Source: a virus. Taken from it: a stretch of DNA of 23,884 nt. Location: positions 1-23,884 of the IMG/VR virus record IMGVR_UViG_3300043464_000915, one strand, 5' to 3'. The notes below the pieces were generated by a model that was given only the letters and a program-made list of their open reading frames with translations, was not told where the DNA came from and did not search any database. Made by a program: the position numbers and the translations under genes. Positions 12,850-20,475 of the stretch are shown in pieces; position 1 is the stretch's first letter; each line of letters starts with the position of its first letter.

Positions 12850-13460
12850 CATCTGAAGCAACCTTTAGCTACTCCGGCTTTGGCCGCGAGTTTAAAGTCA
12901 CATTGAATGGTGATGACGCTGAGTATCTCCCGAAGCTTCTGATTACTTTCGCAGACTTCTTGCGAAGCTCCGGGTTCACCTATGTTGGCGTCAAAGAGAT
13001 GGCTGACGGCTATCTGTTTCATAAGAACTACGACATGGACGATGATGAGTCATGGGGTGAAACCTATAACTCAGAGTTTTTCAACATGAGTGACGAAGAG
13101 ATTCAGTCTGAAATCAATCAGGCTGCTGAAGACTATTGGGACAAGGCTGTCGATGATGCAGTAGCCGCCGAAGAGGTCGAAGCTGGCGACACCGTGTTCT
13201 ACCACGGTCGTGGTGAAGGCGAGACGACGCTCAACGACCATGAGCAGCCGCAGGGTCACGGTGGCCGCACTGGCATTTCTCTTATCAACATGAAGGGAAA
13301 GGTTGTGATGGTCACGAGCAGCCCTGTTGGTCCTCGTGTCCTCGTCAAGTGGAACAACTGGTATGACGGTCACAACGGTATGGGTGATGACCCGAATGCT
13401 GTGATGAGCGCCAAGAACTACTGGTGGTCGAACGTCAATAACGTAGCCAAGAGCAACTAA
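12846..13460 (+). CDS. Unknown replication-region protein with SH3-like C-terminus
   Basis: 204 residues from a GTG at 12846 that overlaps the previous stop. The N-terminal 60 residues are a beta/alpha mix (FSYSGFGREFKVTLNGDDAEYLPKLLITFADFLRSSGFTYVGV). The middle is strongly acidic, and the last 80 residues look like a small beta-barrel: EAGDTVFYHGRGEGETT, LINMKGKVVMVTSSPVGPRVLVKW and SAKNYWW. The GKV..VTS...VLVKW pattern resembles KOW/SH3-like barrels, but no catalytic motif is visible. Its position just before the primase suggests a replication-linked role. The call of fold is tentative; the reading frame is strong. Confidence 0.65.
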   Translation: MTSEATFSYSGFGREFKVTLNGDDAEYLPKLLITFADFLRSSGFTYVGVKEMADGYLFHKNYDMDDDESWGETYNSEFFNMSDEEIQSEINQAAEDYWDKAVDDAVAAEEVEAGDTVFYHGRGEGETTLNDHEQPQGHGGRTGISLINMKGKVVMVTSSPVGPRVLVKWNNWYDGHNGMGDDPNAVMSAKNYWWSNVNNVAKSN

Positions 13461-13463
13461 ACA

Positions 13464-15083
13464 ATGGGAACCTTCGTAAAGCATATCGCCTGTGACAACT
13501 GTGGGTCATCTGACGGCAACTCTCTGTATGAAGATGGCACGACTTATTGTTTCGTGTGTAATGCTTACGGAGGTTCCTCAGATACCAACGGAGACACTGT
13601 GAATAATGGGAAACTACTGGAGCGACATAGCAGACTTTTACAAGGCTCTTACACCGACATACCTAAGCGACATCTACGAGAAGACACTTGCAGACGCTTC
13701 GGATACCAGACCGGAACAGATTCAAGTGGTCAACCCATACACATTGCTAACTATTGCGATGCTTCAGGGCGTGTTGTCGCTCAGAAAGTACGACGAGCCA
13801 ACAAGTCGTTTGCTTGGGTGGGAGAAAGAAGCACATCATTACCTCTCTACGGTCAGCATCTATGGACCTCCGGTAAATCTGTCGTCATCACCGAAGGAGA
13901 AATCGACTGCTTGAGTTATGCCGAGGCTATGCCGAAGGGATACGCAGTCGTTAGCTTGCCTGATGGAGCACAGAGCGCACCAAAAGCTATAACCAAGGCT
14001 TACGAGTGGCTTTGTGGCTTCGAGAAGATTGTTTTGTGTTTCGATCAGGATGAGCCGGGACAAAAAGCCGCTCAACAGGTTGCAGAGATGTTACCTATCG
14101 GTAAGGTTTTCATCATGAGGCTTCAGCGTAAGGACGCTAATGATGTCTTGGTGAATGACGGTAAGGCTCCACTCACACAATCCTTCTGGAACGCTGCTGA
14201 ATGGCGTCCAGATGGCATCATGAGTGGGAAGGAGTTCTCCAAAGCTCAACTGAAGGCTGCAACGGCTTCTGGCTACTCACTCCCTTGGCCTGTTGTAAGC
14301 GAACAACTTTACGGTATTCGTGAGGGTGAACTTACTCTCATTACCGCTGGCTCTGGAGTTGGCAAAAGCACCTTAGCAAGAGAACTGGCATTCCATCTAC
14401 ACAAGACGCATGGCCTGACTATTGGAAACATCTTTCTTGAGGAAGCCATAACTACCACAGCGCAAGCTTATATTGCACTTGATAACAACGTCAAACTAGA
14501 CAGCCTCCGTAAAGACACGAGCATTTTGTCAGACAAACAGTGGGACAAGTCGATTGCAACCGTTCTTCATGAACGGATGTATTTTTACGACCACTTTGGT
14601 TCACTTGAGTCTGACAGACTTCTAGCAAAGATCAGATACATGAGATGCGCTCTAAAGTGCAATTTCGTGGTGTTAGATCACATTAGCATAGTCGTGTCTG
14701 GAATGACTTCGTCAGGTGAGGGTGAGCGAAGAGACATAGATGTCTTGATGACGAAGTTACGTTCACTCGTTCAGGAAACAGGACTTGGTGTTATAGCCAT
14801 CGTTCATCTCCGACAACCAGACGGCAAACCACATGAGGAAGGTGGCAGAGTGACGCTTCGTGATCTGCGTGGATCAGGGAGTCTAAAACAAATCAGCGAT
14901 ACCGTATGGGCGCTGGAAAGGAACCAACAGGACCGTGAGAACAAGGACAAGTCAGTCATTCGTATCCTTAAAGACAGATATGGAGGACGAGTTGGTCCAG
15001 CGGATCAGCTTTTGTTCAACTGTCAAGGTCGAATGATTTCAGAAGGAGCCTTCATTGAAGGAGACAAAAACTCTCATTTTTGA
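13464..15083 (+). CDS. Primase/helicase (T7 gp4-like)
   Basis: 539 residues from ATG 13464 (T7 gp4: 566). The N-terminal zinc ribbon has Cys10, Cys13, Cys29 and Cys32 in CDNC and CFVC. A TOPRIM primase core follows, with ITEGEIDCLSYAEA and CFDQDEPGQKA. The hexameric helicase domain has a Walker A loop GSGVGKST with Lys301, then LEEAITTTAQAY, a Walker B-like VVLDHISIVV, and the HLRQPDG and LRDLRGSGSLKQISDTVWALERNQ segment typical of DnaB/gp4 helicases. One protein therefore primes the lagging strand and unwinds the fork. Its last 29 bases overlap the DNA polymerase start. A second frame at 13606-13914 inside it is a shadow. Confidence 0.95.
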   Translation: MGTFVKHIACDNCGSSDGNSLYEDGTTYCFVCNAYGGSSDTNGDTVNNGKLLERHSRLLQGSYTDIPKRHLREDTCRRFGYQTGTDSSGQPIHIANYCDASGRVVAQKVRRANKSFAWVGERSTSLPLYGQHLWTSGKSVVITEGEIDCLSYAEAMPKGYAVVSLPDGAQSAPKAITKAYEWLCGFEKIVLCFDQDEPGQKAAQQVAEMLPIGKVFIMRLQRKDANDVLVNDGKAPLTQSFWNAAEWRPDGIMSGKEFSKAQLKAATASGYSLPWPVVSEQLYGIREGELTLITAGSGVGKSTLARELAFHLHKTHGLTIGNIFLEEAITTTAQAYIALDNNVKLDSLRKDTSILSDKQWDKSIATVLHERMYFYDHFGSLESDRLLAKIRYMRCALKCNFVVLDHISIVVSGMTSSGEGERRDIDVLMTKLRSLVQETGLGVIAIVHLRQPDGKPHEEGGRVTLRDLRGSGSLKQISDTVWALERNQQDRENKDKSVIRILKDRYGGRVGPADQLLFNCQGRMISEGAFIEGDKNSHF

Positions 15084-16839
15084 CTTAGAGGCTAATGGCC
15101 TCTTGAAGCAAGCTACCAAGGTTCATTGTATTGCAATCTGTGACGCTACTACAGGTGACGTATGGTCCTATGGACCTGAAGACATTGAGCGAGGACTTGA
15201 AGAACTCTACGACGCAGATGTCCTCGTCGCCCACAACGGTTCCACCTACGACATTCCGCTACTCAGGAAACTCTACGGGTGGAACCCTCGACCCGGTTCT
15301 CGGCTTATTGATACTTTGGTGGTGGCTCGTCTTCTTCATCCTAACGTTAAGGAAGATGACTTCAAGCGTATCGACTGGGACAAAAAGCTTATCGGAAGCC
15401 ATAGCCTTAGAGCATGGGGACTGCGGCTTGGATGCCCCAAAGACGACTACAGCGGAGGATGGGACGCTTGGTCAGAAGAAATGGAAAGCTACTGTCGGCA
15501 AGACGTTAAGACCACCTACCGACTCCTGACGTTCCTGAGACCGTGGGAGTATTCGTCGCAAGTCCCTTTAGACTTAGAGCATCAGATAGCAACAATTTGT
15601 CATCTGATGCACGAGGAGGGCTGGACTTTCGACAAGAAGGCCGCTCAGGAACTCTATGTGAAACTGGTGGAACGGAAGGATCAACTGGAAAAACAGTTGG
15701 TCGAGAAGTTCGGTCAGTGGGAGGAAGTGGACAAGGTTCTAATACCGAAGAGGGACAACAAGAAACTCGGGTATCTGAAAGATGTTCCAGTAACGAAATA
15801 CAAGACAGTAGTCTTCAATCCGGGGAGCAGAGTTCACATTGAGAAAAAGCTCAAAGAAGCAGGATGGGAGCCAACAGAATACACTGACTCAGGACGCGCA
15901 AAGCTGGATGAAAGTGTCCTTGGACGCATCCGGCAACCTGAAGCAGAACTCCTTGTCGAGTATCTCCTTATCCAGAAGCGCCTTGGCCAAATTAGTGACG
16001 GAAGTAACGGATGGCTTAGGTTGGTTGAAGCAGACGGGCGTATCCACGGAACCGTCAATCCGGGTGGAACAGTCACAGGACGAGCAACGCATCACTCTCC
16101 AAATGTTAGCCAAGTTCCTGCCAACAGGGCAGTCTACGGTAAAGAGTGTCGTGCTTGTTTCAGAGTTCCAGAAGGCTGGAAGCTCGTGGGTGCTGACATG
16201 GCGGGACTGGAGCTACGAACGTTTGCTCATTACCTAGCTGCTTTCGACAAAGGGGAATACGCCAAGATTGTTACTGAAGGTGATGTCCATACACACAATC
16301 AGCTTACAGCAGGTTTGGACACCAGAGACCAAGCGAAGACCTTTATCTACGCTCTGCTTTACGGAGCAGGCGCACAGAAGATTGGTCAGATCGTTGGTGG
16401 CACTGAGAAGGAAGGCAACCGACTGAAACATAAGTTCATGTCCGGTATGCCAGCCTACAGCAAACTAAAAGCAGCCGTGGACGCTTCTTGTTCCAAAGGT
16501 TGGATCAAGGGTCTCGACGGTCGCCGTCTGCACATAAGGTCATCCCACTCGGCATTAAATGTTTTGCTCCAAGGGGCCGGAGCGATTTTATGCAAGAGGT
16601 GGATGGTCGACTTCTTCAACTACATGACAAACAGCGGATACACCCACGGTTACGAAGGTGACTTTGTGATCTGCGGGTGGATTCATGATGAAATCCAAGT
16701 TGCAACTAAGGAGGAATATACAGAAGTGGTAGGTAACGCTCTTGTTCATTGCGCCAAGAAAGCTGGAGAGCCATATGACTTCACCGTTCCTTTGGACAGC
16801 AGTTACTCAATCGGAAACAACTGGAGTGAAACACATTGA
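15055..16839 (+). CDS. Family A DNA polymerase (T7 gp5-like), shortened thioredoxin-binding region
   Basis: 594 residues from a TTG at 15055, seven bases after AAGGAG. The exonuclease domain has Asp10 and Glu12 in FDLEANG, VAHNGSTYDIPLL and YCRQDVKTTYRLL. Polymerase motifs match T7: Asp381 in ADMAGLELR (T7 Asp475), Lys428 and Tyr432 in AKTFIYALLYGAG (T7 Lys522, Tyr526), and Asp545-Glu546 in WIHDEIQVA (T7 654-655). The enzyme is about 110 residues shorter than T7 gp5 (704). Between KFGQWEE and VVFNPGSR, where T7 has its thioredoxin-binding thumb insertion, only about 30 residues remain, so processivity probably does not use host thioredoxin in the same way. The tail overlaps a tiny membrane-protein frame. 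Confidence 0.95.
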   Translation: MKETKTLIFDLEANGLLKQATKVHCIAICDATTGDVWSYGPEDIERGLEELYDADVLVAHNGSTYDIPLLRKLYGWNPRPGSRLIDTLVVARLLHPNVKEDDFKRIDWDKKLIGSHSLRAWGLRLGCPKDDYSGGWDAWSEEMESYCRQDVKTTYRLLTFLRPWEYSSQVPLDLEHQIATICHLMHEEGWTFDKKAAQELYVKLVERKDQLEKQLVEKFGQWEEVDKVLIPKRDNKKLGYLKDVPVTKYKTVVFNPGSRVHIEKKLKEAGWEPTEYTDSGRAKLDESVLGRIRQPEAELLVEYLLIQKRLGQISDGSNGWLRLVEADGRIHGTVNPGGTVTGRATHHSPNVSQVPANRAVYGKECRACFRVPEGWKLVGADMAGLELRTFAHYLAAFDKGEYAKIVTEGDVHTHNQLTAGLDTRDQAKTFIYALLYGAGAQKIGQIVGGTEKEGNRLKHKFMSGMPAYSKLKAAVDASCSKGWIKGLDGRRLHIRSSHSALNVLLQGAGAILCKRWMVDFFNYMTNSGYTHGYEGDFVICGWIHDEIQVATKEEYTEVVGNALVHCAKKAGEPYDFTVPLDSSYSIGNNWSETH

Positions 16840-16949
16840 AGATAGGAGAAGCCATTGAGTTGGCAATCTACTTATTCTTGATGATGGCTATAGCTTCCAT
16901 CATTAACCTCATCATACTCGAAGGACATCATGCGCTCTTCGACCATTGA
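16836..16949 (+). CDS. Possible 37-residue membrane peptide
   Basis: A TTG at 16836 overlaps the polymerase stop. The frame encodes KIGEAIELAIYLFLMMAIAS and then IINLIILEG, one clear hydrophobic span, followed by a short HHALFDH tail. Nothing else fills the 90 bases before the next gene, and the frame overlaps that gene's start by 20 bases. A GGAG lies about 11 bases upstream. The start codon and spacing are weak, so expression is uncertain. Small membrane peptides in this position have no assigned role that I know of. Confidence 0.4.
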   Translation: MKIGEAIELAIYLFLMMAIASIINLIILEGHHALFDH

Positions 16950-17214
16950 CAAACATTTACTAGAAACAGTTCTCGAAGCATACAAACGGTCCTACAGCGT
17001 TCAATCAGATTACGCACGAGCCAATGCCGAATACGTCGCTATGGCAGCGTCGATTGGATACATCTCAACCAAAGTATACGGCAATGTTTTCTCTCGTGAC
17101 TGGAGACCAACAGTCAAGGGACTAACGTGGCTCGAAAAGATTGGTGAGTCCATCAGCGACGATACGTGGACTGACGCACCCCTAGAACACGAGGCTGATG
17201 TTGAAGAGCCGTAA
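16930..17214 (+). CDS. Small phage protein, possibly winged-helix
   Basis: 94 residues from ATG 16930 behind GAAGGA. The core SDYARANAEYVAMAASIGYISTKVYGNVFSRDWRPTVKGLTWLE has helix, turn, strand and KGLTWLE in the order of a winged-helix regulator, where R-x-W-R-x-T-x-K-G would be the wing. No family is assigned. The C-terminus is acidic. The next gene starts inside its last 17 bases. A regulatory role is only suggested by the fold pattern and by two further small HTH-like genes nearby (12625 and 17391). Confidence 0.6.
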   Translation: MRSSTIDKHLLETVLEAYKRSYSVQSDYARANAEYVAMAASIGYISTKVYGNVFSRDWRPTVKGLTWLEKIGESISDDTWTDAPLEHEADVEEP

Positions 17215-17401
17215 AGCCTTTGTTGTTCGTGTTGGCCAACAGTTCATAGGGCCACGCCATGCACACAGAGCATTAGTGTCCTTCGAGAAAGCAGAGCTAT
17301 TCCGATACAGGGCTGCTGCTAAACGAATAGCTTACGCACAGAAAGCAGATGAAATCATGACAGTAACTATAGCACTTGAGGAGCCGACGAATGACCAGTA
17401 G
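17198..17401 (+). CDS. Small basic protein, unknown
   Basis: 67 residues from ATG 17198, overlapping the previous gene by 17 bases and the next by 11. The protein is basic (RKAFVVRVGQQFIGPRHAHRAL, then EKAELFRYRAAAKRIAYAQKADE) with a short beta hairpin followed by a long amphipathic helix. A nucleic acid-binding role would fit the charge, but no motif proves it and no family is recognised. The ribosome site is not obvious; translation is probably coupled to the upstream gene. Confidence 0.5.
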   Translation: MLKSRKAFVVRVGQQFIGPRHAHRALVSFEKAELFRYRAAAKRIAYAQKADEIMTVTIALEEPTNDQ

Positions 17402-17648
17402 CGCAAGTATTGAGGCGCTGAACTCAATAGACACCACTAAACTCGAAGAACTTGTCTTTAGCATCATCGAGTCGTTCGGAAATGGGGGATGTATTTCAGA
17501 CGATGTAAGAGCACATAAGCCGGGACTTGCTTACTCTTCAATCACCGCGAGATATTCGTCTCTACTTAGAAAAGGGTTGATTACCCGAGGACCAGACAAA
17601 AGGAAGGGTATAAGCGGTAGAAGTCAGGGAGTAATGAGAGCAAAATGA
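17391..17648 (+). CDS. Small winged helix-turn-helix protein
   Basis: 85 residues from ATG 17391, with GAGGAG upstream; a TTG at 17376 overlaps that ribosome site and is not preferred. The sequence LEELVFSIIESFGNGGCISDDVRAHKPGLAYSSITARYSSLLRKGLITRGPDKRKGISGRSQGVMRAK reads as helix, helix, recognition helix (YSSITARYSSLLRKGLI) and wing (RGPDKRKGISGRSQ). Phage wHTH proteins with a comparable SGR-x-Q wing are common and probably regulate transcription or replication. It ends in an ATGA overlap with thyX, so it may set thyX expression or simply ride in the operon. Target unknown. Confidence 0.65.
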   Translation: MTSSASIEALNSIDTTKLEELVFSIIESFGNGGCISDDVRAHKPGLAYSSITARYSSLLRKGLITRGPDKRKGISGRSQGVMRAK

Positions 17649-18301
17649 ATGTTGAACTAATAGACTACATGGGTTCAGATAACTCAGTAGTAGATGCAGC
17701 AAGAGTATCATTCAGTAAACACCACGACAAATACAGCGACGAAGATAACGCCAGACTAATCTCCTACCTGGCCTATAATAACCACTGGTCACCCTTCGCT
17801 CACACTTCGATCAGCCTCCGCATCAAAGCTCCAATCTTCATCGCTCGGCAGCTTGTGAAACATCAGGTTGGCTTTGCGTGGAATGAGGTCTCTCGCCGCT
17901 ACGTTGATGATGAACCTGAGTTCTTCATTCCCGACTACTGGAGGAAGCGCGCAGAGAACATTAAGCAAGGGTCCACTAACGACCAAGTGTATCTCTCGCC
18001 TATGCTTGAGATGGAGACAGATAATGGCTGTGTGCATACTCCCGTTGAACTGTATATGGCAGCGAAGGATTGCTACGAGGCGCTACTGAAGATTGGCGTT
18101 TGCCCTGAGCAAGCTCGGATGGTTCTGCCGCAGGCTATGTATACCGAGTGGATTTGGACCGGCTCTCTGTTCGCTTGGAGCCGTATGTATAACCTCAGAA
18201 CCGACAGTCACACACAACTCGAAACGCAGCAGGTAGCTTTCCTTATTGGTGAAGCTATTGAGCCTCTGTTTCCGAAGTCATGGAAAGCACTGACTAAATG
18301 A
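17645..18301 (+). CDS. thyX: Flavin-dependent thymidylate synthase ThyX
   Basis: 218 residues from ATG 17645, overlapping the previous stop. ThyX converts dUMP to dTMP with FAD, NADPH and methylenetetrahydrofolate. Recognisable blocks are DAARVSF near residue 20, WSPFAHTSISLRIKAPIFIARQLVKHQ, then WNEVSRRYVDDEPEF, and a C-terminal TEWIWTGSLFAWSRMYNLRTDSHTQLETQQVA. The signature is a variant: Lys72-His73-Gln74 followed by eight residues to Ser83, instead of the canonical RHR-X7-S. Phage-type ThyX proteins commonly carry this KHQ form, so it is probably active. It supplies dTMP together with the ribonucleotide reductase and MazG-like protein downstream. Its stop overlaps the start of a lipoprotein gene. 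Confidence 0.95.
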   Translation: MNVELIDYMGSDNSVVDAARVSFSKHHDKYSDEDNARLISYLAYNNHWSPFAHTSISLRIKAPIFIARQLVKHQVGFAWNEVSRRYVDDEPEFFIPDYWRKRAENIKQGSTNDQVYLSPMLEMETDNGCVHTPVELYMAAKDCYEALLKIGVCPEQARMVLPQAMYTEWIWTGSLFAWSRMYNLRTDSHTQLETQQVAFLIGEAIEPLFPKSWKALTK

Positions 18302-18513
18302 CACGCAGCGACTTCATGCTGTTCTTGGTGTTCTTCTCGCTCATGATGCTGATTACAGGCTGTAGCACAGCCTATGACGCTATTGGGCAGATCGACACCA
18401 ACGGCACCTACTACAAGTCAGACAAGAAGCAGCCTGCATACTGTCAGGTAACCAAGGGCAACATCACTTACTTCGTTCCCTGCTCCACCCTCAAACATGA
18501 CGAGAACATATAA
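18298..18513 (+). CDS. Small phage lipoprotein
   Basis: 71 residues from ATG 18298 (ATGA overlap with thyX). The N-terminus MTRSDFMLFLVFFSLMMLIT is a signal sequence ending in the lipobox LITGC, so Cys22 should be lipidated and the mature 50-residue protein held in the envelope. The mature part has two more Cys (YCQVTKG and FVPCSTL) that may form a disulphide. Phage lipoproteins act in superinfection exclusion or as outer spanins. The position among replication genes, away from any visible holin or lysin, argues mildly for exclusion. Family not recognised. Confidence 0.7.
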   Translation: MTRSDFMLFLVFFSLMMLITGCSTAYDAIGQIDTNGTYYKSDKKQPAYCQVTKGNITYFVPCSTLKHDENI

Positions 18514-18530
18514 GAAGGAACTTCGCCCCT

Positions 18531-18785
18531 ATGATTAAACTTGAGTCAGGATGGGCCATCATTGGTCATTCAGCCAATGAAACCACTGAACATCTCTACA
18601 ACAAGCTCCGCAAGCATGACATCAAGCCAAAAGAGTTCATGCTCTACGGTGACATCAGAACCTTTGTGCGAGCCAATGAACTACCTGAAGACGAAGCCAT
18701 AGCGTTTCACCATGGTCTGTATGTCGGAACAATCGACTACATTGATCCTTACATCAACGAATTTAAAAGGACTGACGGCGCATGA
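18531..18785 (+). CDS. Small protein, unknown
   Basis: 84 residues from ATG 18531 behind AAGAAGGAA. The sequence MIKLESGWAIIGHSANETTE and then HLYNKLRKHDIKPKEFMLYGDIRTFVRANELPEDEAIAFHHGLYVGTIDYIDPY is an alpha/beta mix with no membrane segment, Cys cluster or nucleotide-binding loop. I do not recognise a family. It overlaps the next gene by four bases (ATGA), so it belongs to the same transcription and translation unit. Confidence 0.6.
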   Translation: MIKLESGWAIIGHSANETTEHLYNKLRKHDIKPKEFMLYGDIRTFVRANELPEDEAIAFHHGLYVGTIDYIDPYINEFKRTDGA

Positions 18786-19075
18786 AGCCAACCCTAGTAG
18801 ATAACTGTGAGCACTACTCTTACCAGACGCACAACTGCACCAAGTGTGGCCGTGGGTTACCTGATGTCTGTGCTGAATTTGAAGAAATGAGAAACGCAGC
18901 GAAAGCCTTTCATGAGCAGAATGAAGTTCTACGAAATAAAGATAGCAGTAGGACTGTTGGCTCTGGTGATGATGTTACTGACGATACTGTGGCCAGTGTG
19001 GATACCCCTGCTGTTCCCAAGCCCCGTGGTAGACAGAGAGCAGGAACTGCGTCCCCAAAGCGAGTGGCACAGTGA
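18782..19075 (+). CDS. Small Cys-rich protein with low-complexity tail
   Basis: 97 residues from ATG 18782. The N-terminal 30 residues contain Cys9, Cys19, Cys22 and Cys30 plus two His in DNCEHYSYQTHNCTKCGRGL, enough ligands for a zinc site. A helix FEEMRNAAKAFHEQNEVLRN follows. After residue 55 the sequence turns into a Thr/Val/Asp-rich, then Pro/Arg-rich disordered tail. That tail is exactly the part overlapped by a second frame at 18912-19094, which encodes a convincing membrane helix, so the odd composition may come from dual coding. The stop overlaps the GTG of the exonuclease gene (GTGA), which supports this frame being read to its end. Confidence 0.6.
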   Translation: MKPTLVDNCEHYSYQTHNCTKCGRGLPDVCAEFEEMRNAAKAFHEQNEVLRNKDSSRTVGSGDDVTDDTVASVDTPAVPKPRGRQRAGTASPKRVAQ

Positions 19076-19094
19076 AGAGGACTTTACTGATTGA
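18912..19094 (+). CDS. Possible overlapping gene for a 60-residue membrane protein
   Basis: A frame nested in the Cys-rich gene and running into the exonuclease start, in the third phase relative to both. From ATG 18912 it encodes a short basic head (MSRMKFYEIK), a long hydrophobic span IAVGLLALVMMLLTILWPVW with IPLLF, and an acidic tail ending SEEDFTD. Positive-inside head, single span and charged tail look like a real small membrane protein. There is no strong ribosome site (only AAAGCC...GAGCAG nearby), so expression could be by re-initiation. It may be a chance frame; the well-ordered topology is the main argument for it. Confidence 0.4.
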   Translation: MSRMKFYEIKIAVGLLALVMMLLTILWPVWIPLLFPSPVVDREQELRPQSEWHSEEDFTD

Positions 19095-19827
19095 TGGCGA
19101 CGAGTTCTGCCATGTCTCAAGCGCAGCAGTTGAATACGAAGCGCACTGGGATGACCAAAACATCATTCTTGCATCAAATATAGAGGAGGCATGGGATGCC
19201 TTTCATGGACGCCTTCAAGGTGTTCTGGATGCTATTGAGGGCGAAAAGACTTTACGGTTCGCTTTCACTGGACCGGAAAACTTCCGCAGAACACTATACC
19301 ATGATTACAAAAAGAAACGTGGTGGACGTAAGCCGCTTTGCTTCTCCGCACTCAAGCAGCGGATACACGAGAATTTCGATTGTCATACGGAACCGACCCT
19401 AGAAGCTGATGACCTCATGGGTATCTGGGCGACTTCAGGCAGCTTCGAGAATCCAGTGATTGTTTCCCAAGACAAGGACATGCTGACTATCCCAACCACT
19501 CTCTGGCGTGAGGGTAGTCTCGTAGTCACTGGTCGTGGTGACGCTGATTACTACTGGATGAAACAAACGCTCACCGGGGATACCTCAGATGGCTATCCGG
19601 GGTGTCCGGGGTATGGCCCTGTGACCGCTGAGAAGCTCTTGGATAACTTCACGGCACTTGATGGTGGGTTCCTGCTTGATGAGGCGTGGAAGGCTGTCGT
19701 TCAGCAATACATCAAGAAGGGTCAGGCTGAAGAGGATGCTTTGGTTCAGGCGCAGTTGGCGAGGATTCTTAGGAGTGGCGATTGGGACGCAGAGAAACGA
19801 GAGGTGAACCTGTGGACACCGACCTAA
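19072..19827 (+). CDS. 5'-3' exonuclease (T7 gp6-like, FEN family)
   Basis: 251 residues from a GTG at 19072 overlapping the previous stop. Metal-binding acidic motifs of the PIN/FEN nuclease fold are present: LIDGDEF at residues 5-11, TEPTLEADDLMG near 110, VSQDKDML near 130, and TGDTSDGYPGCPGYGPVTAEKLL near 170, which includes the helix-hairpin-helix. T7 gp6 has similar size and is essential for removing RNA primers and degrading host DNA. Here it would act with endonuclease I, with nucleotides passing to the RNR/ThyX/MazG set. A coiled-coil gene begins inside its last 16 bases. Confidence 0.92.
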   Translation: MKRTLLIDGDEFCHVSSAAVEYEAHWDDQNIILASNIEEAWDAFHGRLQGVLDAIEGEKTLRFAFTGPENFRRTLYHDYKKKRGGRKPLCFSALKQRIHENFDCHTEPTLEADDLMGIWATSGSFENPVIVSQDKDMLTIPTTLWREGSLVVTGRGDADYYWMKQTLTGDTSDGYPGCPGYGPVTAEKLLDNFTALDGGFLLDEAWKAVVQQYIKKGQAEEDALVQAQLARILRSGDWDAEKREVNLWTPT

Positions 19828-20108
19828 TCGCACGGCTGCGTGGGAACGATATGCCTTGGTCTGTCAAAGACGCCGCCGACGCATTAGAGGCGCAGGCGCG
19901 ACGGATTGTGGAGTTGGAGGAAGGTCTGAAATTAGAGCGCGATACCGGGACAAGGCTTTGGGAAGGTGCGCTTGCTTATATGAAAGAACGAAATGAAGCT
20001 CGCGCCCGCATCGCGGAACTTGAAGCCGAGAACGAAGAACTGAAAAAGGCAATTTCTAAACCGTGGATGGGTTCTGCCCGCGCCGCTTATCTGGGAGAGA
20101 AGGAATGA
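19812..20108 (+). CDS. Small coiled-coil protein
   Basis: 98 residues from a GTG at 19812 behind GAGAGG; a TTG at 19782 further upstream is less likely. The opening DTDLIARLRGNDMPWSVKDAADALEAQARRIVELEEGL is a very common phage pattern (LIARLR...DAADALEAQ). A long coiled coil follows, RNEARARIAELEAENEELKKAI, with heptad Leu/Ile/Ala spacing. Function of this family is not known; it probably forms dimers or bundles. It ends with an ATGA overlap into the next small gene. Confidence 0.65.
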   Translation: MDTDLIARLRGNDMPWSVKDAADALEAQARRIVELEEGLKLERDTGTRLWEGALAYMKERNEARARIAELEAENEELKKAISKPWMGSARAAYLGEKE

Positions 20109-20248
20109 TTGACGCTATCAGATACCACCTGTTCAAGATGAGCATGTGGTTCGCTAAGAAGCTGTGTGTTTGGGGTTCTACATACGACAGTCTTCTTGAA
20201 GCTGAATATGAAGAAGAGTGTTTTACGAAAGGATGGCCTCTTTGGTGA
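20105..20248 (+). CDS. 47-residue protein, unknown
   Basis: ATG 20105 overlaps the preceding TGA, with GGGAG seven bases upstream. The product MIDAIRYHLFKMSMWFAKKL, then CVWGSTYDSLLEAEYEEECFTKGWPLW, has an amphipathic aromatic helix and an acidic C-terminal half. A weak membrane association is possible but the hydrophobic run is short. Its stop overlaps the GTG of the DUF3310 gene. No family recognised; coupled junctions on both sides support translation. Confidence 0.5.
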   Translation: MIDAIRYHLFKMSMWFAKKLCVWGSTYDSLLEAEYEEECFTKGWPLW

Positions 20249-20475
20249 CTCAATCCACAAAAGCACAGAGCACACAAATAGGTGGCTCTCATTACACAAA
20301 GCTGAAGATACAGCCCATGGAATACTCAATGCAAAACTCCTTGGGACCAGCGGAACATACCGTCATCAAGTATGTCACCCGCTGGAAAGACAAGGGTGGC
20401 GTCGAGGACTTGAAGAAAGCTCGACACACCTTGGACCTGCTTATTGAATACACGGAGTCCAGTAGTGACCAGTAA
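20245..20475 (+). CDS. DUF3310 family protein (T7 gp1.7-related)
   Basis: 76 residues. I start at the GTG at 20245, which overlaps the previous TGA (GTGA) and has AAAGGA ten bases upstream; GTG 20218 and ATG 20233 are in-frame alternatives with poorer ribosome-site spacing. The DUF3310 signature is clear: IGGSHYTKLKIQPMEYSMQNSLGPAEHTVIKYVTRWKDKGGVEDLKKARHTLDLLIEY. T7 gp1.7, which carries this domain, is a nucleotide kinase acting on dTMP and dGMP, so a role in dNTP supply is plausible beside ThyX and RNR. The present protein is little more than the core domain, so kinase activity is not assured. Confidence 0.85.
   Translation: MTQSTKAQSTQIGGSHYTKLKIQPMEYSMQNSLGPAEHTVIKYVTRWKDKGGVEDLKKARHTLDLLIEYTESSSDQ

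Noticed and set aside
13606-13914. 102-codon plus-strand frame inside the primase gene
   Set aside because: The primase frame has complete zinc and TOPRIM motifs across this DNA; the second frame has no family resemblance.
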